A DNA stretch of 64,000 nucleotides from Siphonodentalium dalli (taxonomy: Eukaryota; Mollusca; Scaphopoda; Gadilida; Siphonodentaliidae): assembly GCA_032622095.1 (NCBI GenBank), contig CP136063.1, forward strand, positions 67,411,897-67,475,896. The letters run 5' to 3'. The notes below the pieces were generated by a model. It saw only the letters and a list, made by a program, of their open reading frames with translations. It made no database searches and was not told the origin of the DNA. The number at the start of each line of letters is the position of its first letter. The stretch's first letter is position 1. Shown piece by piece: positions 55,971-64,000 of this stretch. A program made the translations under genes and the position numbers.

Positions 55971-56424
55971 ATCCAAGCATAAATTTTATAAAAGTCTGTA
56001 ATTATTATGACTGTAAAACAACTATCATCAACAAGTACATGTGAAAAGAGATAGACTTTGTCCTTATTTTCATTATTAATGGCTCCAATAACAAGATTTT
56101 ACATATCAAACCCATTGTTATGTAAACATTACTGTTTAATACAGTGGCATCACCAATCAAATTAGATATAAAAGTAAGTTTAGTCAAAACTTAATCGTAG
56201 ACATCGGAAAATGTCAAAGCTTTGAAAAATATTCTAACAACACTGGATTGGTCAGGTTACTAGGTTTTCAGATTTTTACAGTTTTGGACCAGGAACCAGT
56301 CTGTTCAATGAGACTGGGTGCTTGTAAATAAATAGACACCAGAGTCGCAGAAACAATGGTAGACCAGAGTTAGATCAAAATTTTCATTCATTAAGCAATT
56401 ATATCAACTTTGAGCTGAAAATAT
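55971..56424. other. Low-copy sequence
   Basis: CCATTGTTATGTAAACA...TACAGTGG near 56110 resembles 17222-17255 in the same orientation, a possible old dispersed repeat. No gene was recognised. Confidence 0.4.
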
Positions 56425-56694
56425 GTTATTAACCAGGCTTGAAATAGGGTGTCTGTCATTTTCAGAATGAGGTCCCCAGAGGGTGAATTTAGTGATGCTA
56501 CCCTGCATAGCGGGCTAGCATCACCAAATTCACCCTCTGGGAACCTCATTCTGCTGAGGTGTAAGCAGAATGAGGTCCCCAGAGGGTGAATTTGGTGATG
56601 CTAGCCCACTATGCGGGGTAGCATCACTAAATTCACCCTCTGGGGACCTCATTCTGCAAATGACAGACACCCTATTTCAAGGCTTGGTTATTAA
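56425..56694. mobile_element. DH-hAT element, short form, with 8-bp TSD
   Basis: Element 56433-56686. The perfect TSD GTTATTAA lies at 56425-56432 and 56687-56694. The left terminus is rearranged to CCAGGCTTGAAATAGGG. GGGTGTC is mirrored by GACACCC at the right. Confidence 0.92.
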
Positions 56695-57982
56695 AATATA
56701 CTATTACTTCCATTAAAAAGTAGAAACTTAGAAAGTTGTTGCCAAATTTGGTCCTAGTCCGAATCTTGCCGGTCGCCAGATTTCTAATAACCTGACCCTT
56801 TCTGCCATAATAACCAGTAATAACTGAACAATATGCATATAACCTTTGATAAATGAACTGATATACAATGGGACTGCTAAATTCAGATTTATCATGACCG
56901 AATCTTTCATAGTTCACTATTGTGTCTGTTTCGGCAATCTACTGGCTTTTGACTGATGTTGCGTAATAATGCCCCCATGTCTGTTGTTTTGACATTCCCT
57001 GCCGAGAGCTTTGTACGATGACTGTGTTTATAACAAGATGCCACTACTGTAGTAGAATCTCCTCCTACAACTAGGAAAAAAATCAATAATTGGCTTGTCT
57101 GGGTTTTTTTGCTCACCTCACATATGTGTTTTATTGGATATAGTATACAATACATACCTCGTGGGAGTTATCACACACATGGATAATATTGGTATTGATA
57201 CAGTACCTCACCTGGATTAAACTATTGCTCCCTTCTATAGGAGGAAGACAATTATTATTGTTTATATGATATTAACCCTAGTGCCTCCGTGAACATTTGA
57301 TCAAGTCAATACCATTATTGCCTTCGTGTTTCATGCAGGGACATAGATAGAGGGTTTCCCTTGGTGGGGTGTTGAACTTGGAATGTTCAGTCCCCCCCCC
57401 CCACACTCAGTATTAGTATGAATATGAGTGTATTGTTAACACAGAGTGGGATGGAATTCTGAAATTCAGAAATAAAATTGTTTTCACGGAATATAAATAA
57501 ATTGAGTACCAATATATTTAATACCAACAAAGATTTTTATCTTGAGTTTGATTTTGGGTACCGGTATCCAACATTAATTTCTACAACTCTTTTTAGTATA
57601 TTATAATATCTTAAATTTCAAATATTCGATGTCAACTGTTTATTTTGTGTTCATATATCAGTAATTGAGAATTATAAATAAAAATTTAATATTGGTATAT
57701 GAAAATTGTTTTGAAAAATTAATAAATGATTTTTATATCTAATTGCAAACAATATGTATCTTTAATGTTTAAACAGACGAGGACTATTGTGACCTTTTAT
57801 ACCGGAGGAAATGTGGCTCCAGCATATCATATTACCTGTCATCATTATCAATCATATCTGTGCTGTCCACCTAGTATGTAAACAATGATATGGTTAGCCA
57901 CACCTGAGGGCACTACCCAGGTATGTGATAGTCAGCGATGACCTATGCATGCAGACCAGGGTAAAACATACATGTGCTCTTT
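56695..57982. other. Low-copy sequence
   Basis: CTATTGCTCCCTTCTATAG at 57240 is a good acceptor followed by a 19-codon open frame (EEDNYYCLYDINPSAS), but no donor matches. A minus-strand frame at 56907-57155 is unsupported. A G-rich unit related to 150-260 lies at 57345. No gene is called. Confidence 0.4.
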
Positions 57983-58147
57983 ATATAAGGATTAACTGTC
58001 ATGTGGACTGTTTTTATGGAGATGTAACCGTGAGGTAAGTGGACATAACTTGTGTAAAACCCGAAGGGTTTTACATACAAGTTATGACCACTTACCTCAT
58101 GGTTACATCTCCATAAAAATAGTCCACATGACAGTTAATCCTTATAT
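57983..58147. repeat. 165-bp near-perfect palindrome
   Basis: The arms start ATATAAGGATTAACTGTCAT and meet at GTAAAACCC-GAA-GGGTTTTAC. Only a few mismatches are visible in about 80 bp per arm. It is unrelated to TAP by sequence. The AT-rich flanks prevent a clear TSD call. Confidence 0.9.
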
Positions 58148-58494
58148 TTATATACATTTAGCGAAAAAGCCACTTTTGTAAATGTATTTAAATCGAAAAG
58201 TGTATCGTGACAAAAACAGCCCAAAATACCCAATAGCACCCTTGGCAAAAGTTAATAGGAACAATTTCTCTTCATATTGAAACCCGATGATGTATTGAGT
58301 CAATCCTGCGCGAGTCCAAATGCGCCCAAAACATTACGCGTTCGTCTTTCCAAACCCAATGACGTATCGATGGTGTTATGAGCTTGGTGTTATTAGCCGT
58401 TGGACATTCACCGAGAAATAACTGCAACTAGCCACGTGGGCGCCGACCAATCAGAATGCTGGATTTAGTGATGACAACACTTAGTATGTAAATA
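58148..58494. other. Low-copy sequence
   Basis: No gene was recognised. Locally CpG-richer near 58310-58450. Confidence 0.4.
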
Positions 58495-58496
58495 TA

Positions 58497-58709
58497 CAGT
58501 AATGCTCTAATTAATCGACTCCTTAAACACAGCAGAATTATGGGTAACTTTTCAGGATTTAGTCGGAAATATGGCTTGTTGCCATTTAACGGAAAGCTCT
58601 CCCCGAGAGCTTTCCTATGAATGGCAACAAGCCATATTTCCAACTAAATCCTGAAAAGTTACCCATAATTCTGCTGTGTTTAAGTAGTCGATTAATTAGA
58701 ACATTACTG
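58497..58709. mobile_element. TAP element
   Basis: TA-flanked and complete. The private changes TTAAACACAG and CTGTGTTTAA occur in both arms, where the family has TTAACCACAG/CTGTGGTTAA. Confidence 0.92.
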
Positions 58710-58992
58710 TACACACTGATATTCATATTTTAGGCACAGACCCTCCGAGACCTTACTATCATCATAATCTCTTTAAAAATTCAAATAGGACATCAAGCAA
58801 TTTATTAAATGTTCGTCTCCATGAACTTTCAGTTAACTAATAAACTGTTTAGCAGCGTTTAAATTTATTCATTTTTCACAAAAGTTAAACATAAGAATTT
58901 AATATAATGTAAGAAGGTGTACAGGAATTGGTGTTAATTTTTATGTATTGAAGCCAGAATCATGATTCTATTCACACAATTTATTAATTGCT

Positions 58993-59244
58993 TTAACCCT
59001 TTGTGTGCCAGGTCGATTTTGGTATCAACCCATATACCCTGTGCCAATGCATTCTCTTATATATGCGAGTCGACCATAGGTCACCTCGCATATATAAGAG
59101 AATGCTTTGGCCTAACAATTTTTTTTCTTTTTTTTTTTTTTTTACAATTTTTTACTATTTTAATATATTTTATTATATTCTTTAACAGACTTATTGTGTA
59201 GGTTTAGGGCCGATGAGATCGGCCCCTGGCACTCAAAGGGTTAA
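58993..59244. mobile_element. PB1 element, short form
   Basis: TTAA lies at 58993-58996 and 59241-59244. Ends are CCCTTTGTGTGCCAGG and CCTGGCACTCAAAGGG. The subterminal hairpin GGGCCGATGAGATCGGCCC is at the right and a T-rich expansion lies at 59120-59145. Confidence 0.92.
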
Positions 59245-59289
59245 ATTATCACCATTTGATCATGTTTTTTGCCAGGTACCAAGCAGATA

Positions 59290-59502
59290 CAGTAATGCTC
59301 TAATTAATCGACCTCTTAACCAAAGCAGAATTATGGGTAACTTTTCAGGATTTAGTCGGAAATATGGCTTGTTGCCATTCATCGGAAAGCTCTCCCCGAG
59401 AGCTTTCCGATGAATGGCAACAAGCCATATTTCCGACTAAATCCTGAAAAGTTACCCATAATTCTGCTTTGGTTAAGAGGTCGATTAATTAGAGCATTAC
59501 TG
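59290..59502. mobile_element. TAP element
   Basis: TA-flanked and complete. Private changes ACCTCTTAACCAAAGCAG and CTGCTTTGGTTAAGAGGT are mirrored exactly in the two arms. Confidence 0.93.
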
Positions 59503-59599
59503 TAGTTCATCCGGTTTTAGATAGATAATAATGGTTCGTAAATAGTGACCCTATCTGTCTGACCAACCATTCCTTCCCCTTCCTTCCATCCAACACCCC

Positions 59600-59745
59600 A
59601 AAATACCAAATACGAATAGCTGAATGTAAAAATACCAAATACGAATAACTGAATGTATAAATACCAAATACGAATAGCTGAATGTAAAAATACCAAATAT
59701 AGAATAGCTAAATGTAAAAATACCAAATATAGAATAGCTGAATTT
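59600..59745. repeat. 29-bp tandem repeat, five units
   Basis: The unit is ATACCAAATACGAATAGCTG plus AATGTAAAA. Starts fall at 59603, 59632, 59661, 59690 and 59720. Confidence 0.9.
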
Positions 59746-59757
59746 TAACGGATTGGA

Positions 59758-59983
59758 TTAACCCTCTCATGATGGGAGCTGTGCTGGTGCTGCATTAACA
59801 ATCCTGTGGCAGTGCATTCTCTTATATATGTGAGTCTCACATAGCGAGCCTCGCATATATAAGAGTATGCACTGGCTTACAAGGTGACAGCGGATATTTT
59901 TAAGCCAATATATTCTCTTATACATGCGAGGCTCCCTATTGGAGATTCGCATATATAAGAGAATGCATTGTTACAGGGTTTTC
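59758..59983. mobile_element. PB2 element, right end truncated
   Basis: TTAA lies at 59758. Left end CCCTCTCATGATGGGAGCTG and two core hairpins are present. It stops at TTACAGGGTTTTCA, where hAT-derived sequence begins. Confidence 0.8.
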
Positions 59984-60316
59984 ACTTCTCCCTGGGACAA
60001 AATTAGGGAGAAGTGGGACATTTTAAGAAGAAGATCTCTCCCAAGTCACCCACTAGTCTGGTCCATGTCTCCCAAGTCACCCTCTAGGCTGGTCCCTGAC
60101 TCCCAAGTCACCCTCTAGGCTGGTCCCTGCCTCCCAAGTCACCCTCTAGGCTGGTCCCTGCCTCCCAAGTCACCCACTAGGCTGGTCCCTGCCTCCCAAG
60201 TCACCCACTAGGCTGGTCCCTGCCTCCCAAGTCACCCACTAGGCTGGTCCCTGCCTCCCAAGTCACCCACTAGGCTGGTCCCTGCCTCCCAAGTCACCCA
60301 CTAGGCTGGTCCCTGC
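59984..60316. repeat. 31-bp tandem array derived from a hAT end
   Basis: CTTCTCCCTGGG and AGGGAGAAGTGGGACA (59984-60020) match the interior of the hAT element at 45453. Nine 31-bp units follow from 60038, each CTCCCAAGTCACCC(A/T)CTAGG plus CTGGTCCCTGC. The unit's second half is the terminal CTAGGCTGGTCCCTG of that element. Confidence 0.9.
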
Positions 60317-61822
60317 TGATATGTGAGGTATTTCTTAACATTATATGAAGAAAGGGTACTTTATGCCGTCCCACTTCCTGTGCCCCCCCACCCAATCTCC
60401 TGTGCCCCCACCAATGGGCTAGATGGACAGTTGCCCCCTTTATTGCGCCCTTGTGGAGATCACGATATATCTTATCATATCTCATAATTACAATTTTCAA
60501 GAATGTCGAGATCCATAGGTCTATTGAGGTGAATGAATTATTGATGAGATCGACACATACGTGACATACCTGAGGGCATGTCCAAGGGAATACAAATAAG
60601 AAACAGACTATAAGACACATACCTGCGGGCATGTCCGAGAGGTGATACTAATAAGAAACTGGCTATAAGGTCCCTTGTGTGCCAGGTGTTATAATAGTGG
60701 GAACAAAGGGAGTATTGACAAACCATTTTGTCACAGTGGGCGAAAATAGCCAGAGTTTGTATACTCAATCCCATTGCAGTGTGTGTATGTACGAGAGGAC
60801 ATGTCCCTCTACTCTACAGGTATACACTGTGTGCACTAGAGGGGACTCCGGAGTCATCGTTACTTGCTCGACTGACTGCGACCAACGTGTGAATTGTCAT
60901 TCCACGATACTGCTCCTTATGTTTGCCGGCTATGTCATGTGACTGGAATTTATGTCGGTGTAAATGAGCTGATCGGAGCTTCCGTTTGATTGGATTATTT
61001 TTGTGTTGCGTTCATGTTTTGTTTTTTTCAAAGGACGAGATTGATTAGTGATTGTAATTTAGCTTTGAACACACTGGTGTATTGTTGGATTTAAATCTTC
61101 TGGATTTTTTGTGTGATCATCAGTTTTAAAATTACAACTGGATATATTTCACTGAATTTATACAGGTATGTATAGCAGACATCTGGAAGTTAGAATTTGC
61201 AGAAGTGGTCACTTGATTCATTCATTTGAGGGGCATGAAGGGGCTGCAGCCCCTTGCCATTAACTGGACTGGACTGCCCCCTTGCATCGGGTGCAGTCCC
61301 CTTGCCTTCGACTGGACAAATGTATAATTTACATTGTGAAGATGGAAGATAGTGATCCCTTTCCCTTAAAGATAAGATACGTTTTAATGGTTTTTGATCA
61401 AGGGTTTGTAACAGACAGCAATTAATATGCAAGTACAATAGGTCATTAATGGCAGATTTTGGTGTGCAGAAAACCTTCAAAGCGTTTGTACCCTGTATCT
61501 GTATCTGTATCTGTACAGATTTGGACTCCAAACTCAACAACAAACTTTGGAGACATAACCATTTGACAAAATAAATGTTATGCATTTCAATAAAGGTTTG
61601 GATCTGTAAAGAGGTTGTCTGTCACTAACAGCTAGGTGACCATGAGACCATTTATATTTCCAATGGTATCCGATCACCGTGATGAAAGGCCAGAATGCGC
61701 CCAATGCAGCATCCCTCTTGCCTGTTATTTCTTTGCCACCCTTGTGAAAAGAAAGTGGTCATTTAGTGTGATTTGAAACACTGCATGCATGCCTCACAAC
61801 AAATAAACTTGCTCAATGCAGG
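60317..61822. other. Low-copy sequence
   Basis: A two-unit repeat (ACATACCTGMGGGCATGTCC) lies at 60562-60670. The open frames at 60679-60942 (+) and 61190-61585 (-, 131 codons) have no recognised domain. CCCATTGCAG...CTCTACAG|GTATAC (60777-60821) is a weak exon-like block. No gene is called. Confidence 0.4.
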
Positions 61823-61824
61823 TA

Positions 61825-62044
61825 CAGTAGACTGTAATGCCCAAAATAATCGACTCCTCAACCACAGCAGAATTATGGGTAATTTTTCAGGATTTAGTTG
61901 GAAATATGGCTTATTGCCATTCATCAGAAAGCTCTCATTGAGAGCTTTCTGATGAATGGCAACAAGCCATATTTCCAACTAAATCCTGAAAAATTACCCA
62001 TAATTCTGCTGTGGTTAAGGAGTCGATTATTTAGGGCATTACTG
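61825..62044. mobile_element. TAP element
   Basis: TA-flanked. The left tip is altered to CAGTAGACTGTAATGCCC. Private changes TTAGTTGG/CCAACTAA and CATCAGAAAG/CTTTCTGATG are present in both arms. Confidence 0.9.
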
Positions 62045-62312
62045 TATTTCAATAAATTGCGTATCAATTCTCGTTTGTTTATTGGTGATTTGGTTGGGAC
62101 GAATGGACGGCAGTTTGTTTACATTTTGCGTTACAGTTCAGAGGTCGTGTTCTACGAAATGGCATAGCCGATGTTGTCAAATATTTTTACCATAATAGTT
62201 TAATGGTGCATACTTCAAATTGCTGAAGTGTCCGAGTCGTAAAATATCACTTTAGTTTAAACAGTATTTATTGTCCCTCAATGGACATTCAAATATATAA
62301 TTACAATTAATA

Positions 62313-62571
62313 CACAGCCCTACATAATCGACTCCTTAACCACAGCAGAATTATGGGTAACTTTTCAGGATTTATTCTGAAATATGGCTTATTGCCATTC
62401 ATCGGAAAGCTCTCACTATGGGTAACTTTTCAGGATTTAGTCGGAAATATGGCTTGTTGCTATTCATTGGAAAGCTCTCAGTGAGAACAACAAGCCATAT
62501 TCCGACTAAATCCTGAAAAGTTACCCATAATTCTGCTGTGGTTAAAGAGTCAATTATTTATCGCATTACTG
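62313..62571. mobile_element. TAP element with duplicated left arm
   Basis: The left arm (GGGTAACTTTTCAGGATTTA...GGAAAGCTCTCAC) is followed by a second, slightly different left arm and then one right arm, giving three arms. The outer tips are decayed (CAGCCC and CATTACTG). Confidence 0.85.
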
Positions 62572-63769
62572 AAATACTAAGTTTGAAGCAGCAAAATTAG
62601 CACTTAATCTGTCTTTAATTCATACATTTGTAGTGACAGCACAGCGGGGGGGGGGGGGGGGGGGGGGGGGTGGTGACCGACCCAATAGAAGTGTATACAT
62701 CTGCATTCGGAAAAAGAGCCATGCATGATGCCCTTTATTTCATTACCTAGCCAGTTCAATGTTTGGTCTGATTAATGATGTGGCTGCTTTAGTTCCTATG
62801 CAGACAACTGCTTCATACACAGTATATAATTTTTGCTGCAGACCCAGATTTGCTTGGAGATTCCCATTCAGAATTGGTCACTTGACTTCCCCCTTAAAAT
62901 CTTGATTAAGTATCATTGACTTTCCAATGGTAGATAGTTTGATACCACAATAAAGGAGAACCAATAGTATATAGACCTGTTTATCTCTGTTTCTGTCAGA
63001 ACTAATTCTGCTATCTCAATCTGTAAACAGCCATGGTTGATCTGTAGACAGGAGCCCAATGCTAATCTGTTGATAACACACCACTGACCTCAATCTGATG
63101 ATGCATTAACACTAATCTCCCACTTTACACTGTTCAGTACACAAAACTCAAACTCAAACTCAAACTCAAGTGATTTTATTTGATGCTCAGTATACATAAA
63201 TTACAATATGGTAATGGGGCTCTGTGGAAGCCATGGCTTATGTGTCAGAGCCCTATAATAATACAATAATTATAATATAGACATAATGTGGGTGCAAGTG
63301 CAAGAGGAGAAGAACAGTTGAGAGAGAGAATGAGATGTAGGTTGGGGAGGGGGAGGGGTGGGGTGGTAAATGGTGTGCATAATATGTTGAAGATATGCTC
63401 ATAAGCAATAGAACTATATGTTACTTGATTTCCTGAAACATTATTATTTCAATTTAATGAATGTGTAAGGATGTGACTGAGTTACCAGTGGATCACATGT
63501 TTGTGAATAGTTCATAGGTCACAAGCAGACCTGTTAAGTTTTGAAAATGGCAATCAGGGAGATTTTTGCTGGAGGCATTTATCATGTTGGTATTACTTCT
63601 TTTGAGTGTTTTATGTGGTAATAAATATCTTTTTTTTATGATAATTCGATCATAATTAGTGATAAACATGGTCATGTTTAGTTTACTTCAAACAAAAGTG
63701 TGTATACTAGTCATATATTTCCAAAGTAAAGTTTTCAAATTTATAGATACAGTATATAAAACCTGTCTT
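62572..63769. other. Low-copy sequence with G run
   Basis: A run of 25 G lies at 62646-62670. A short CAAACT repeat lies near 63145. No gene was recognised. Confidence 0.45.
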
Positions 63770-63857
63770 GAGAGACCCAGGGGCGCCGGAAGAGAGGGGG
63801 CAGCTGTAGGCTCTGCCCCCCCTGCCCTTGGATGCTTCCGGCGCCGCAGGAGAGACC
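63770..63857. mobile_element. 72-bp hAT-like micro-element with 8-bp TSD
   Basis: Element 63778-63849. The perfect direct repeat GAGAGACC lies at 63770-63777 and 63850-63857. Termini are CAGGGGCGCCGGAAG and CTTCCGGCGCCGCAG (13 of 15 inverse match). The interior contains GGGGGCAG/CTGCCCCC, so nearly the whole element folds. Confidence 0.75.
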
Positions 63858-64000
63858 ATAGTCAACAGCAACCACCTGCCATTTCCGGTCGCATTACCTG
63901 TCCATAAACCTGGTTTATTCTATATATATTATGTTAATTGTGCGACTATACCTGTCAAACACGACCGTGACTCCTTAATTTTTTGTTCAAAAAATGAATT

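Noticed and set aside
57241-57288. Block EEDNYYCLYDINPSAS after a strong acceptor, in the phase needed downstream of 51212.
   Set aside because: No acceptable donor, and TTAACCCTAGTGCC inside it looks like a PB-type end.
61190-61585. 131-codon minus-strand frame.
   Set aside because: Includes a CAGATA microsatellite and GC-rich inverted segments; no motif, no start or splice support.
17459-62571. TAP hairpins considered as microRNA precursors.
   Set aside because: Arms of about 100 bp, near-perfect pairing, TA target sites and high copy number fit MITEs; small-RNA output remains possible but is not shown.

Overview
This looks like repeat-rich, AT-rich non-coding DNA from an animal nuclear genome, probably a marine invertebrate. 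A mollusc or other lophotrochozoan is my guess from the repeat style and is not shown directly. I see no long conserved reading frame, operon, rRNA, tRNA or CRISPR array. Most open frames are short accidents inside inverted repeats or tandem arrays whose unit length is a multiple of three. The only gene signals are three short exon-like blocks: 27407-27459 and 51167-51212 on the + strand, whose phases are compatible, and 4191-4324 on the - strand. If real, most of the window is intron.

The window is dominated by short non-autonomous DNA transposons. I use these names. DH-hAT: double-hairpin elements with ends CAAGCCTTGAAATAG and 8-bp target-site duplications (TSDs). TAP: TA-flanked near-perfect palindromes of about 210 bp starting CAGTAATGC. 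PB1 to PB5: piggyBac-like elements bounded by TTAA, with ends CCCTTTCAGTGCCAGG (PB1), CCCTTTCATGATGGGAG (PB2), CCCTTTACCCAACA (PB3), CCCTTTCTATACTAAATGG (PB4) and CCCTCTTCGCTGCTA (PB5). TG: elements with ends TGTGACCCGCCATATC. LIR: long inverted repeats with ends AGGTACTCAATCC. There are also four other hAT-type elements with 8-bp TSDs (one only 72 bp long), one Helitron, two non-LTR reverse-transcriptase relics and a promoter plus hammerhead-like module.

Layout. 1-14.1 kb holds DH-hAT, LIR, PB4 and nested PB2/TG copies, and a diverged tandem duplication that preserves empty sites for two insertions. 15-22 kb holds PB2, the hammerhead-like module, a 72-bp and a 46-bp tandem array, PB1, TAP copies and the Helitron. 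22-31 kb is low-copy sequence with scattered TAP, DH-hAT and PB2. 31.7-32.9 kb is a 100-bp satellite-like array. 33-47 kb holds local duplications, three hAT-type elements and a PB3 nested in a PB2. 47-64 kb holds further PB, TAP, DH-hAT and TG copies, LINE relics, a 165-bp palindrome and a 31-bp array built from the end of a hAT element.

Three patterns stand out. One 26-bp-stem core hairpin (GTGCCAATGC...GCATTGGC) sits inside four families with unrelated ends (PB1, PB2, PB3, TG). Private mutations in the palindromes tend to occur in both arms of the same copy. Many insertions are nested or sit beside a paralogous empty site, so TSDs and relative ages can be read from this one window.
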